NCBI RefSeq assembly: GCF_905220975.1
Contig: NZ_CAJNBK010000016.1
Coordinates: 62,001 to 126,000, forward strand
Direction of reading: 5' to 3'
DNA: 64,000 nucleotides
Source of the DNA: Paraburkholderia haematera
Lineage (GTDB): Bacteria > Pseudomonadota > Gammaproteobacteria > Burkholderiales > Burkholderiaceae
The notes under the pieces are model-generated. The model worked only from the letters and a program-made list of their open reading frames with translations. It was not told the DNA's origin and made no database searches. Below, piece after piece: positions 1 through 9,396 of this stretch (position 1 is the stretch's first letter; each line of letters starts with the position of its first letter). The translations under genes and the position numbers were made by a program.

Positions 1-109
1 CCACGTTCGCTCCAGACGCGCACAACGCTTCAACCGTCGCCCGTCCAATGCCGCTCGATGCTCCCGTAACCAGAATCGATTTACCAGAAAAATCAAAAGT
101 AGCATTCAT
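1..109 (-). CDS. SDR family oxidoreductase, N-terminal part only
   Basis: Only the first 36 codons are inside the window; the gene runs off the left edge. The translation begins MNATFDFSGKSILVTGASSG and continues IGRATVEAL, which is the Rossmann dinucleotide motif TGxxxGxG of classical short-chain dehydrogenases. The ATG at 107-109 overlaps the TGA of the FGGY kinase (ATGA), so the two are probably translationally coupled and this is the last visible gene of the leftward polyol operon. An NAD(P)-dependent polyol or sugar oxidoreductase is likely from context, but the substrate cannot be read from this fragment. Confidence 0.85.
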   Translation of the reverse strand, partial: MNATFDFSGKSILVTGASSGIGRATVEALCASGANV

Positions 110-1650
110 GATGTCTGCAGCCGATGCATGACCGGCTTCAACGCCGGATACAAATCCGTATAAATACCAAACCGCTGTTCGTACAAAGCCATTCGTTGCG
201 CGTTCGGCTCAGCGCGTTCAATCAACGTCACCCATCCGCCCTGTGCTTCTTCGCGCGATACGAGACCGACGCCAACCCCTGCCAGCAACGCCGCGCCCAT
301 CGCGGCCTCCACTTCCTGCTCGATCGTATAGACCGGGTAACCAGTAATGTCCGCGATGATCTGCATCCAGAGATCAGAATGCGCCGCACCGCCCACAACG
401 ATCAACTTGTCGTCCAACGATTGTGCACCTTTGCGTCCCGCTTCGATGTTGTGTTTCAACGCGAACGACACGCCCTCCAACACGGCCCGGTACAAATGCG
501 CCCGCGTGTGAAACAGGCTCAGGCCGACAAACGCCCCACTCGCCTTGGCATCCCACACAGGGCTTCGTTCGCCCATCAAATACGGCAAGAACATCACGCC
601 GTCCGAACCCGCCGGGATCTGAGAAGCACTCTCTTCCAGCAACCGATGCGGATCCCCATTCGGCATCGCACGTGCCGCCTCAGTCTCCGCATGACAGAAC
701 TGCTCGCGATACCACGTCACCGAAGCACCCGCCGTAATCGCGCCGCCAAATACATAAATGTCGCGCTGACCGTTGAACACATGCGGCATACTGATCAACC
801 CATGCCGCGCATCGACAGTCTGGTTGATATACCCCCAACACATACTCGTACCGATCATCGCAACATGCTGCCCCGCGCGCGTGACGCCTGCGGCAAACGT
901 CGCCACCGCGGCATCCACGCCGCCCGCGACGATCGCCGTGCCCGCCTCCAATCCGAGCTGTTCGGTCCACTGCGACAACAAACCACCCACCACTTCGGAC
1001 GACTCCACTAATCGCTCCGGCATCATCGTCGCGGGAATGCCGAGCATGTCGAGTGCTTCATCCGACCAGTCGCGTTTGGCGATGTCGTAGATGCCGCCGA
1101 TGTTTCCCGCCGAACTATGGTCGACGGCGACCTCGCCGGTCAGCATATAAATCACATAGGCATTGGGCGGCAGGAAGTAACGCGTATGCGCCCACACATC
1201 CGGTTCGTGATCGCGCAGCCACAGCATCTTCGTGTAGCCGTAGTAGCTGTCCACACCGTTTCCTGTGATCGTATACAGCCGCTCCAGGTCGATGTTTTCA
1301 CGCACCCACTCAACCTGATCCGTCGCACGCCGGTCCATCCAGATCAGACACGGATAGAGCGGCCGCATATCGCTATCGACGGGAATCCCCGAGCCGCCAT
1401 ACAGACTGCTCACGCACAGCGCCTTGATCGACTTCGCCGCGACGCCCGCCTCCTTCGCCTTGCCGACGCACGCCGCGATGCACTCCACCACCGCCTTCAA
1501 CCATACTGCTGGCCATTGTTCTGCCCATAACGGCTTGGGCGTATCCGGCTGATAGCTCGACGCATGCTGCGCGACGATCGCGCCGTGCTGATCGACCAGC
1601 AGCGCCTTGGTGCTCTGCGTGCCGATATCGACGCCGATCACGTAGTCCAT
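106..1650 (-). CDS. FGGY-family carbohydrate kinase
   Basis: A 514-residue cytoplasmic sugar kinase, the usual length for FGGY kinases. The N-terminal phosphate-binding loop is VDIGTQSTKALLVD (residues 7-20). WMDRR (104-108) matches the conserved W-x-D region, and GGVDAAV contains Asp246, placed like the catalytic base of xylulokinases. It lacks the SGQMHG motif seen in the two xylulokinases of this window, having SSLYGGSG instead, so it is a different subgroup. It lies 48 bp after the zinc dehydrogenase and has a GGAGA ribosome site. By context it phosphorylates the ketose made by that dehydrogenase, or the polyol itself. Erythritol, erythrulose, ribulose and xylulose kinases are all possible; the substrate is inferred, not seen. 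Confidence 0.88.
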   Translation of the reverse strand: MDYVIGVDIGTQSTKALLVDQHGAIVAQHASSYQPDTPKPLWAEQWPAVWLKAVVECIAACVGKAKEAGVAAKSIKALCVSSLYGGSGIPVDSDMRPLYPCLIWMDRRATDQVEWVRENIDLERLYTITGNGVDSYYGYTKMLWLRDHEPDVWAHTRYFLPPNAYVIYMLTGEVAVDHSSAGNIGGIYDIAKRDWSDEALDMLGIPATMMPERLVESSEVVGGLLSQWTEQLGLEAGTAIVAGGVDAAVATFAAGVTRAGQHVAMIGTSMCWGYINQTVDARHGLISMPHVFNGQRDIYVFGGAITAGASVTWYREQFCHAETEAARAMPNGDPHRLLEESASQIPAGSDGVMFLPYLMGERSPVWDAKASGAFVGLSLFHTRAHLYRAVLEGVSFALKHNIEAGRKGAQSLDDKLIVVGGAAHSDLWMQIIADITGYPVYTIEQEVEAAMGAALLAGVGVGLVSREEAQGGWVTLIERAEPNAQRMALYEQRFGIYTDLYPALKPVMHRLQTS

Positions 1651-1698
1651 ACAGTCTCCGTTTATCTACTGCCCATCCCGTACTTGCGCAAAGAAAGC

Positions 1699-2793
1699 TC
1701 AGGCGCGCGGCTTCATCAACACCTTGATCGAGTCGAGCGAGTTAGCGACCTTGATCGCTTCGTCCCATTCTTCCAGCGAAAAGCCGTGCGTGACAATGCC
1801 CTTCGACGTAACGAGTCCACGCGCCAGCAAGTCGATCGCAATCGGATAACAGTATGGGCCGAGATGTGCGCCGCGTACATCGAGCTCCTTGCGATCGCCG
1901 ATCACCGACCAGTCGAGCGTCGTATCCGCACCGAACACGGAAAACTCGACGAAGCGCCCAAGCTTGCGAATCATCTCCATGCCCTGATTGACGCCGATCG
2001 GCGCGCCGGTCGTTTCGATGTAGACATCGCAACCATAGCCGTCAGTCAGGGAGTGAATGATCGCCAACGCGTCGTCCTGTTTCGGATTGATCGTCACGTC
2101 CGCCCCATATTCGCGCGCGAGTGCGAGGCGCTCTTCAACCAGATCGATCACCACGAGCTTCTTCGGTGTCTTCAGATGTGCGACTTGGGTCATCATCAAA
2201 CCAAGCGGACCAGCACCGGCAATCACCACCACATCATCGAGTTGCAGGTCGCCACGGTTCACCGTGTGAATCGCGCAGGCGAGCGGCTCGATGATGGCCG
2301 CGTCTTCGAGTGAAATGCCGTCGGGAATCTTGTGGACGATTGCAGTTGGCGGAATACGCATGTACTCGGCCATGCCACCGTCCGCGACTTCGCGCTGGAA
2401 GCCGAAGATGTTGTGCACCTCACACATCCAGTACTGGCCGGATTTGCAATAACGGCACTTGCCGCAAGGCACGATCTGTTCGGCGATCACGCGGTCGCCG
2501 ATCTTCACGCCGAAATGATCGGCCGCGCCGTCGCCCATTTCTTCGACGAAACCGAAGAACTCGTGACCTGGAATCACCGGCGCTTTGACCCATGGGCTCG
2601 GGCCGCCCCAAAACATCTTCGCACCCGAATGGCATTTGCAGTCGCTCGCGCAGATGCCGCACGCGGCGATGCGGATCACCAGTTCATGTGCGCGGGCCCG
2701 AGGCTTTGACACCTGTTCGACGCGATAGTCTTTCGGTGCGTGGCAGACGATTGCCGTCATGTTTTGCTGATCGGATTGCGTGGATTGAGTCAT
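1699..2793 (-). CDS. Zinc-dependent polyol dehydrogenase, erythritol/L-threitol dehydrogenase-like
   Basis: A 364-residue medium-chain dehydrogenase. The catalytic zinc motifs are GICASD (Cys48) and PGHEF (His77-Glu78). The structural zinc cysteines are 110, 113, 116 and 124. The NAD-binding loop is GAGPLG (193-198). From memory, stretches such as AEQIVPC, GQYWMC and ELDVRGAHLGPYC closely resemble EltD, the erythritol/L-threitol dehydrogenase of Mycobacterium smegmatis, more than sorbitol or threonine dehydrogenases. It sits between the ABC permease and the FGGY kinase. The expected reaction is NAD-dependent oxidation of a C4 or C5 polyol to a ketose. The family call is firm; the tetritol assignment is an inference from remembered sequences. 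Confidence 0.82.
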   Translation of the reverse strand: MTQSTQSDQQNMTAIVCHAPKDYRVEQVSKPRARAHELVIRIAACGICASDCKCHSGAKMFWGGPSPWVKAPVIPGHEFFGFVEEMGDGAADHFGVKIGDRVIAEQIVPCGKCRYCKSGQYWMCEVHNIFGFQREVADGGMAEYMRIPPTAIVHKIPDGISLEDAAIIEPLACAIHTVNRGDLQLDDVVVIAGAGPLGLMMTQVAHLKTPKKLVVIDLVEERLALAREYGADVTINPKQDDALAIIHSLTDGYGCDVYIETTGAPIGVNQGMEMIRKLGRFVEFSVFGADTTLDWSVIGDRKELDVRGAHLGPYCYPIAIDLLARGLVTSKGIVTHGFSLEEWDEAIKVANSLDSIKVLMKPRA

Positions 2794-2827
2794 TGCATGG
2801 TCCTGCTAAAAAGAGGTCATTTAAGCG

Positions 2828-3835
2828 TTACTTTCTACGGTCACGGCTGATGTAGATCGCCAGCAAAATAATTCCGCCCTTGATCACGTTCTGCACATAC
2901 GGATTCACGCCGACCATGTTCAGGCCATTGTTCAGCACGCCGAGCAACAGTGCGCCGATCAAGGTGCCGATGATCGAGCCACGTCCGCCGGAGATCGACG
3001 TGCCGCCCATCACCACGGCGGCGATGGCATCGAGTTCGAAGCCAACGCCCGCGTTCGGCTGACCGCTCATCAAGCGTGCGGTCAACACGATGGCGGCGAA
3101 AGAGGAGGTCAAACCGGCGAGCGTGTAGACGATCAGCTTGACCCGCGCCACACGCACGCCCGACAGACGTGTCGCCTGTTCGTTGCCGCCAATCGCATAC
3201 ACGTAACGGCCGAACGGCATGCGTTCGAGCAACACCCAGGCAATCGCATAGATCACCACCATGATCACAACCGGCGCCTGAACGCCGAGAATCTTGCCGC
3301 TGCCAAAGAAGCTGACCCAGTCAGGCAGGCCGTCGATCGGATAGCCGCCCGTATAGATCAGCGCGAGACCGCGCGCGATACCCATCGTCGCGAGCGTGAC
3401 GATGATCGGCGGCATACCGGCGAACGCGACAAAGAACCCGTTCGCGGCGCCGAAGCCCAAACCGACTGCAATACCCACTGCCAACGCAGCGATTGCATTC
3501 ATCCCGGCGACCATCAGGCCCGCAGCGAGCGTGCCCGCCAAAGCCATCACCGAGCCAACCGACAGATCGATGCCACCGGTCAGAATCACACACGTCATGC
3601 CCACAGCGATGATCGCGTTGATCGAGACCTGGCGCAGCACGTTCTCGATATTCGCGGCGGAGAGAAAACTATCGCTCGCGAACACCATGACGACGCACAC
3701 CACCAGCAAGCCGACGAACGGATAAAAGAGCGTCGAGCGCTTCAACGCGGACCACGTCAATCGCACCGGTGCGCCCGGCGTATTGCCGCTGACGGTCGAG
3801 GTTTTCGGCGATGAAGAAGGACTAGGCGTGTTCAT
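2828..3835 (-). CDS. ABC sugar transporter permease, RbsC/AraH type
   Basis: A hydrophobic inner-membrane permease of the BPD_transp_2 family (ribose/xylose/autoinducer-2 type). It has about ten membrane segments and the conserved stretches TGGIDLSVGS and GRGSIIGTLIGALLLGVLNN. I start it at the ATG at 3833-3835 (335 residues), preceded by GTGGAGC. An upstream ATG at 3865 lacks a ribosome site and would extend the overlap with the ATPase gene to 44 bp; the chosen start overlaps by 14 bp. Such permeases work as homodimers with one double-domain ATPase, which is exactly the neighbour here. The substrate is probably the polyol handled by the dehydrogenase and kinase downstream. Confidence 0.9.
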   Translation of the reverse strand: MNTPSPSSSPKTSTVSGNTPGAPVRLTWSALKRSTLFYPFVGLLVVCVVMVFASDSFLSAANIENVLRQVSINAIIAVGMTCVILTGGIDLSVGSVMALAGTLAAGLMVAGMNAIAALAVGIAVGLGFGAANGFFVAFAGMPPIIVTLATMGIARGLALIYTGGYPIDGLPDWVSFFGSGKILGVQAPVVIMVVIYAIAWVLLERMPFGRYVYAIGGNEQATRLSGVRVARVKLIVYTLAGLTSSFAAIVLTARLMSGQPNAGVGFELDAIAAVVMGGTSISGGRGSIIGTLIGALLLGVLNNGLNMVGVNPYVQNVIKGGIILLAIYISRDRRK

Positions 3836-5342
3836 GGCTTGCTCCACGGGTGCCGGCTGTTGCATAAGTCATCACGGCGTTCGAATCGATCTCGTCGCCT
3901 TGGAGCATCGCTTCGATGCGGCCCTGCCGGAACACGGCGACGCGGTCGCACATGCCGACGATCTCCGGCAGTTCGGACGAGATCATGATGATCGAGTAGC
4001 CACGCGCGGTGAGTTCGCGCATCAGCAGATAGATTTCGGCTTTGGCGCCGACGTCGATGCCGCGCGTCGGTTCGTCGAAGATGAGAATGTTGGTGTGATG
4101 ATTCAGCCAGCGCGCAATCACCACCTTTTGCTGATTGCCGCCTGAAAGGGTCGCGACTTCGGTATGCATCGTCGGCGCTTTGACGCCGACGCGCTTCATG
4201 ATGTCGGCGGTCGCACGCGCTTCACTGCGCTGGTCGATGAAGAAACGCAGTGAGCGGTATTTGCCGAGGTTGTTGATCGAGATGTTCTGCTTGATCGAGA
4301 AATCGGTGATCAACCCTTCGGTCTTGCGGCTCTCCGGCAGAATGCCGACGCCCGCTCGCAACGCATCGGCGGGATCGGATAGTTTCGCGGCCGTGCCGTT
4401 GACGCGGATTTCTTTCACGTACGCCGGATCCGCACCGATCACGGCCAAGGCGGTTTCCGTGCGGCCCGAGCCGACCAGTCCCGCGAAACCGAGAATCTCG
4501 CCTTCACGCAGTGTGAAGCTCAGCATCGGACTCTCTTTGAGCAACTGCAGCTTGTCGACTTCGAGCACGATCTTCGCATCGTCGCGTAGCGGTGGCTTCG
4601 GCGGAAAGCTGTTTTCGATGCGGCGTCCCACCATCATTTCCACCAGGCGGCTCACATCGGATTGCGCGACCTCCGTCATGCCGACGTACTGACCGTCGCG
4701 TAACACCGTAATGCGATCGCACACCTCAAAGATCTCTTCAAGGTGATGCGAGATGAAGATCATCGCGACGCCCTGCTGCTTCAGGTCACGCATGATTGCG
4801 AATAGGTGTTCCGCTTCAGCGGGTGTGAGCGTCGCGGTCGGCTCATCCAGAATCAGAATGCGCGCTTCCAAAGACAACGCCTTGCCGATTTCAACAAACT
4901 GTTGCTGCGCGACCGAAAGTTCACGAATCGGCACCGACAGGTCGATCGCCACGCCTAGGCGCTGAAAAATCGCCGCGGCCGCGCGCCGCATCTTGCCGCG
5001 TTCGAGCAGGCCCAAACCGTTCTTCAACTCACGGCCGAGAAACATGTTCTCCACGGCATTCAGATACGGAATCAGGCTGAACTCCTGAAACACGATACCG
5101 ACGCCCGCGGCAACTGCATCGTGGTAATTCGTGAAGTGGCGCGCTTCGCCCGCGATGGTGATCGTGCCTTCATCCGGTTGATAAATGCCGCACAAGATCT
5201 TCATCAAGGTCGATTTGCCCGCACCGTTTTCACCGAGCAACGCATGAATCTCACCACGCGCGACTTCCAGATGAATGCCTTGCAGCGCCTTCACACCCGG
5301 AAAACTTTTGGTGATGTTGTCGAGCTTAAGTATCGTGTCCAT
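3822..5342 (-). CDS. ABC sugar importer ATP-binding protein with two ATPase domains, RbsA/XylG type
   Basis: A 506-residue protein with two tandem nucleotide-binding domains. The first has a full Walker A (GENGAGKST), signature LSVAQQQ and Walker B ILILDEPTA. The second has the degenerate P-loop GLVGSGRTE, signature LSGGNQQK and Walker B ILIFDEPTRG. This asymmetry is normal for the RbsA/MglA subfamily. The ATG at 5340-5342 is preceded by AGAGGAGG, a near-perfect ribosome site, so a longer in-frame start at 5372 is unlikely. It energises the permease encoded just downstream with the binding protein encoded just upstream. Confidence 0.92.
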   Translation of the reverse strand: MDTILKLDNITKSFPGVKALQGIHLEVARGEIHALLGENGAGKSTLMKILCGIYQPDEGTITIAGEARHFTNYHDAVAAGVGIVFQEFSLIPYLNAVENMFLGRELKNGLGLLERGKMRRAAAAIFQRLGVAIDLSVPIRELSVAQQQFVEIGKALSLEARILILDEPTATLTPAEAEHLFAIMRDLKQQGVAMIFISHHLEEIFEVCDRITVLRDGQYVGMTEVAQSDVSRLVEMMVGRRIENSFPPKPPLRDDAKIVLEVDKLQLLKESPMLSFTLREGEILGFAGLVGSGRTETALAVIGADPAYVKEIRVNGTAAKLSDPADALRAGVGILPESRKTEGLITDFSIKQNISINNLGKYRSLRFFIDQRSEARATADIMKRVGVKAPTMHTEVATLSGGNQQKVVIARWLNHHTNILIFDEPTRGIDVGAKAEIYLLMRELTARGYSIIMISSELPEIVGMCDRVAVFRQGRIEAMLQGDEIDSNAVMTYATAGTRGASHEHA

Positions 5343-5358
5343 CGGGTCCTCCTCTACC

Positions 5359-5397
5359 GCTCGTCGCCCCATTTATCGAAGAAGCACGGCGACGAGC
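5359..5397 (-). terminator. Intergenic hairpin after the binding-protein gene
   Basis: A perfect 10-bp inverted repeat, GCTCGTCGCC at 5359-5368 and GGCGACGAGC at 5388-5397, sits in the 62-bp gap between the binding-protein gene and the ATPase gene. There is no T-run, so it is probably not a full terminator. Hairpins here commonly protect the binding-protein mRNA or reduce read-through, giving more binding protein than ATPase. Confidence 0.55.
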
Positions 5398-5404
5398 ATT
5401 CGGC

Positions 5405-6361
5405 TTACCAGCTGAAGCCCTTGGCATTGCTCTTGTCGATCATCTTCACGTCGACGGGAATGGCTTTCGGCACATTGGCGCCCCACTTCTTCGCGAGCGC
5501 GGTGCCGAGTGCGATCCGCACCTGGTCGGCCGGGAATTGCGCGGACGTTTCGATGAACTTCGAATTCGGCTTCTGGATCGCGGCAATCGCTTCCGGCGCG
5601 CCGTCGACGCTGGTCAGCTTGATGTCCTTACCCGACGATTCGATCGCCGAGAGCGCGCCCATCGAGCCGCCGTCGTTCACACTGAATACGCCTTTCAGAT
5701 TCGGATGTGCCTGAATCATGTTCTCGGTGACAGATAACGCGGTCGCCCGTTCCTGCTTGCCGTTCTGCGTATCCACGAGTTTGATACCCGGCACTTTTGC
5801 GAGCGCCGCCTTGCAACCGCGCACACGTTCGAGAATCGGCACCACCGGAATGCCGTCGAGAATCGCCACTTCGCCGCTGCCGCCAATCGACTTAGCCAGA
5901 TAGTCACAGGCCATCTGACCCGCGTCGAAATTCTTCGAGCCGACAAAGGAATCAACCGGGCCGTTGGCGTTCGCATCGACTGCAACCACCACCACGCCCG
6001 CTTTCTTCGCCGACGTCACCGCCGATTGAATGCCGGTCGAGTCGGTCGGGTTCACGAGCAGGATGTCGATCTTCTTTTGCAGCATGTCCTCGACGTCGCT
6101 GACCTGCTTGCTGACGTCGTGATGCGCGTCAGTGACGACGACCGTCGCGCCGATCGACGCAGCCGCATCGTTCAGCGCTTTTTGCATCGTCACGAAGTAC
6201 GGGTTGTTCAGTTCCTGAAACGTCATGCCGATCTTCAGCGGTGCGGCTTGTGCCGCCGGTGAGGCGATGAACGACAGGCCGAACGCGAGCGTCGCCAGGG
6301 CGGCCGTGCTGCGCGCGAAGGTCTTCAACGATGTCTGCTTCGATGTAGTGAATTGCGTCAT
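5405..6361 (-). CDS. Periplasmic sugar-binding protein, RbsB family
   Basis: A 318-residue periplasmic binding protein of the Peripla_BP_4 (RbsB/LacI-like) fold. Residues 1-39 form a signal peptide ending SPAAQAA, followed by PLKIGMTFQELNNPYF, the usual first strand of ribose-type binding proteins. Other typical stretches are DILLVNPTDS and VFSVNDGGSMGAL. GGAGA lies just before the ATG. It is the first structural gene after the regulator and would define the specificity of the importer. Its ligand cannot be read directly; context suggests a small polyol. Confidence 0.9.
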   Translation of the reverse strand: MTQFTTSKQTSLKTFARSTAALATLAFGLSFIASPAAQAAPLKIGMTFQELNNPYFVTMQKALNDAAASIGATVVVTDAHHDVSKQVSDVEDMLQKKIDILLVNPTDSTGIQSAVTSAKKAGVVVVAVDANANGPVDSFVGSKNFDAGQMACDYLAKSIGGSGEVAILDGIPVVPILERVRGCKAALAKVPGIKLVDTQNGKQERATALSVTENMIQAHPNLKGVFSVNDGGSMGALSAIESSGKDIKLTSVDGAPEAIAAIQKPNSKFIETSAQFPADQVRIALGTALAKKWGANVPKAIPVDVKMIDKSNAKGFSW

Positions 6362-6485
6362 GGTTGTCTCCGTTATTAAAACTGTTCGATGAGATGAGCA
6401 CGTCCCTCACGCCGTCTTGGGACAGCGCGCCAGGTGTTAAAACGCGGGTGAAGTGAAACGCTTCGGCTTGAAGCCTGGTGGAGGA

Positions 6486-7466
6486 CTACGTCGGTGGATA
6501 GGCAGCCGCGGTGCTGCGTGGCAAACCTGGCGCAAGCACGATTGCGGGTGCGTTGTCGATGCCGGCGCCGCGCGCGGCGGCTTCTTCGGAGGCGTCGCGA
6601 CTTGCATCGTTCATTTGCTGATAGCGGCGGAATTTCGAAGGCGCCATGCCTTTGACCGCGAGGAACTGCCGGTTGAAATTCGACAGGTTGTTAAAGCCCA
6701 CCTTGAAGCAGATATCGGTGACGCTCAACTCTTCGTCCGTGAGCAGTTGACATGCGAGATTGATACGCATGCGGTTCACGTACTGCACAAACGGCAGCCC
6801 CGTATGACGCCGGAAATAACGCGAAAACGCACTCACGCTTTGCCCAGCGAGTTGCGCGAGATCCGACTCGCGCAGGTCGTTGGACAGATTCTTGCCGATA
6901 TAGGAGAGCGCGTGATTGATGCGAGTCGACGCGAAACCGCTCGGGTCGGCCTGATAGGCAGGACTCGCGAGGGTCTCGCGATCCTCGGCGCTCATCAGGA
7001 TCTCAAGCATCGACATGAACAGCACAAGACGACGCAGCCCGCGCGCTGCCAGCAGTTCGAGGAACAACGGCTGGATGGCACCGCTCGTCTGCGCACCGAA
7101 CGATACGCCGCGGCGCGAGTCGGCGAGCAGCGCCTCGACCTGGCGCCATTCCGGAAAACTAGCGAGGCAACTCGACACAAACTCCTGCCCGAATTGAACG
7201 ACCAGATTGCGCTGCGCGATCGTCTCGCCTTCCGGCACGTCGCTGACCCAGTTGTGCGGCAGGTTCGGCCCCATCAACACGAGGTTGCCGGGCGCAAAGC
7301 TGCTGATATGGTCGCCGACAAACATCTTGCCGGTCGTCGCCACGATCAGATGGATTTCGTATTCCGGGTGAAAGTGCCAGCGCACCGTGCGATACGGATA
7401 GCCGTGCGACCACACTTTGAAGGATTCGTCGCGCCGTACGGCGACGACTTCCAGATCGGGTTGCAT
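6486..7466 (-). CDS. AraC-family transcriptional regulator of the polyol operon
   Basis: A 326-residue activator-type regulator. The N-terminal half is a cupin-like sensor (WHFHPEYEIHLIVA, then APGNLVLMGPNLPHNW). The C-terminal half, about residues 190-300, is the double helix-turn-helix AraC domain (SDLAQLAGQSVSAFSRYFRR and VTDICFKVGFNNLSNFNRQF). It lies 124 bp upstream of the binding-protein gene and points the same way. GAGGAAG precedes the start. By position it is the likely regulator of this cluster. The C-terminal tail after QQMNDAS is low in complexity and probably disordered. Confidence 0.88.
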   Translation of the reverse strand: MQPDLEVVAVRRDESFKVWSHGYPYRTVRWHFHPEYEIHLIVATTGKMFVGDHISSFAPGNLVLMGPNLPHNWVSDVPEGETIAQRNLVVQFGQEFVSSCLASFPEWRQVEALLADSRRGVSFGAQTSGAIQPLFLELLAARGLRRLVLFMSMLEILMSAEDRETLASPAYQADPSGFASTRINHALSYIGKNLSNDLRESDLAQLAGQSVSAFSRYFRRHTGLPFVQYVNRMRINLACQLLTDEELSVTDICFKVGFNNLSNFNRQFLAVKGMAPSKFRRYQQMNDASRDASEEAAARGAGIDNAPAIVLAPGLPRSTAAAYPPT

Positions 7467-7852
7467 TCGCGTCTTCCTCCATGAAGCGGCGTGTTACGGG
7501 TGCCGCTGAACTTCGTCTTGTATAGCGAAAAGTAGCCTTCTCAAGCCTGATCCACCACTCAAAATCAAACCGCGGACCGATACTTTTTTGCATTCGGGTT
7601 AGTCCTGGCGCGGCGAAAGTCAAATTTGATGCAATGCAATACACACCGCGAGACACGTCCCGCAACGCGCGGACGCCTCGCGAATCACGCCGAACGCCCT
7701 GTCACGCCGCGCCGCGCCACGAAAAGCCCCTTACCTCGTCTTGACATTCGATTCGCCGGGTACGATCATTCGCTCACAAGCAGAGCAAATGCTCCACCAT
7801 CGAAAAAACGCACGCCCCGAGCCGTGCGATCGAAGACATTCAGGAGACGCAC
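7467..7852. promoter_or_regulatory. Divergent control region between the two polyol clusters
   Basis: This 386-bp gap separates the leftward araC-type gene from the rightward arabinitol dehydrogenase gene. On the + strand TTGACA at 7741-7746 is followed 17 bp later by GATCAT at 7764-7769, a possible sigma-70 promoter about 85 bp before the dalD start. An AGGAG ribosome site precedes that start. I found no convincing coding sequence or long palindrome in the rest. Confidence 0.4.
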
Positions 7853-9265
7853 ATGAACAGCGGGCAAGGCAGCGGCGCGACCGCACACGTGATCCTGCAC
7901 ATCGGCGCGGGATCGTTTCATCGCGCGCATCAGGCGTGGTATCTGCATCGGCTGAACGAGGCAAAGGTGGCGGGCGAGCCGCACTGGTCGCTGACGGTGG
8001 GCAATATCCGCAGCGACATGAACGCGGTGCTCGACGCGCTCGCCGCGCAAAACGGCGTCTATACGCTTGAGACCGTCACACCGCAGGGCGAGCGCGCGTA
8101 CGAGACGATTCGCTCGATTGAGCGCGTGGTACCGTGGACCGAGAGTCTCGATGCGCTGATCGAAGCGGGTGCCGATCCGGCCTGCAAGATCATTGCGTTC
8201 ACCGTCACCGAAGGCGGCTACTACCTCGACGAACACGATGCGCTAGACACGGCCAATGCCGATCTCGCGGCCGATCTGCAAGGCGGTCACACGACGATTT
8301 ACGGCGCGCTCGCGGCGATTCTCGACGCACGCATGAAGCGTGGCGCCGGTCCGGTCACGCTGCAAACCTGCGATAACCTGCGCAGCAACGGCGAGCGTTT
8401 TCATGCGGGCATGAGCGAATTTCTCGAACGGCGCGGCGCGAACGAACTGGCGCAATGGTTCGACGACAACACCGCGTGCCCCAGTTCGATGGTCGACCGC
8501 ATCACGCCACGTCCCACGCCCGACGTGCGCGAACGGGTGAAAGCCGCCACCGGCGTCGACGATGTCTGCCCGGTGATGGGCGAATCCTTCATCCAATGGG
8601 TGATAGAAGACCGTTTCATCGCCGGACGCCCCGCGTGGGAAAAGGTCGGCGCGGAGTTGGTCGACTCGGTGCTGCCGTACGAGGAAGCGAAGATCCGCAT
8701 TCTCAACGCGACACATAGCTGCATTGCGTGGGCGGGCACACTGGTCGGCCTGACCTACATCCACGAAGGCACGCTCGACCCGGACATCAACAAATTCGCC
8801 TTCGACTACGTGACCGAAGACGTGATTCCGTGTCTCACGCCGAGCCCGCTCGATCTCGAACGCTATCGCGACGTGGTGCTCGAACGCTTCGGCAATCCCT
8901 ACATCCAGGACACCAACCAGCGCGTCGCGGCCGACGGCTTTTCGAAGCTGCCCGGCTTTATCGCGCCGACGCTCTCGGAATGCTTCGAACGTGGTGTCAC
9001 GCCGGCGGCGACGGCGATGTTGCCGGCGCTGTTCTTCCGTTTCCTCGAACGCTGGAATGCCGGCACGCTGCCGTATGCGTATCAGGACGGCGTGATGGAC
9101 GAGCGCGTCGCCCGTGGATTCTTTAGCGCGCCCGATCCGTTGCAGGCGTTCGCTGCCGACCGCCTGCTATGGGGCAGCATGGCGCAGACGCTGGAATTGG
9201 AATCGGCATTGGCGGGCGCATTGGCGCGTGTCGACGTGTGGCTCGCCAAACGCGGCGCGGCTTGA
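7853..9265 (+). CDS. dalD: D-arabinitol 4-dehydrogenase (polyol-specific long-chain dehydrogenase)
   Basis: A 470-residue member of the mannitol/fructuronate dehydrogenase family, which acts as a zinc-independent monomer using NAD. The N-terminal Rossmann segment is HIGAGSFHRAHQAWYL. The catalytic lysine motif K-x5-N-x2-H is seen as AKIRILNATHS. Length and the N-terminal start fit D-arabinitol 4-dehydrogenases, which make D-xylulose; mannitol dehydrogenase (D-mannitol to fructose) is the main alternative. The xylulokinase gene 131 bp downstream favours arabinitol to xylulose to xylulose 5-phosphate, feeding the pentose phosphate pathway. AGGAG lies 8 bp before the ATG. Confidence 0.85.
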   Translation: MNSGQGSGATAHVILHIGAGSFHRAHQAWYLHRLNEAKVAGEPHWSLTVGNIRSDMNAVLDALAAQNGVYTLETVTPQGERAYETIRSIERVVPWTESLDALIEAGADPACKIIAFTVTEGGYYLDEHDALDTANADLAADLQGGHTTIYGALAAILDARMKRGAGPVTLQTCDNLRSNGERFHAGMSEFLERRGANELAQWFDDNTACPSSMVDRITPRPTPDVRERVKAATGVDDVCPVMGESFIQWVIEDRFIAGRPAWEKVGAELVDSVLPYEEAKIRILNATHSCIAWAGTLVGLTYIHEGTLDPDINKFAFDYVTEDVIPCLTPSPLDLERYRDVVLERFGNPYIQDTNQRVAADGFSKLPGFIAPTLSECFERGVTPAATAMLPALFFRFLERWNAGTLPYAYQDGVMDERVARGFFSAPDPLQAFAADRLLWGSMAQTLELESALAGALARVDVWLAKRGAA

Positions 9266-9396
9266 CCCGCGCTGTATCGAACCACGCGAATCCCGCGAAC
9301 CACCCGAATCACACCGCTGCCAGGCTTAAACCGCATGGCACCGCGCGCAATGTGCGGCTAAAGTAGCGCATCTCTAACGACGAAGGTTTCGCGCCC

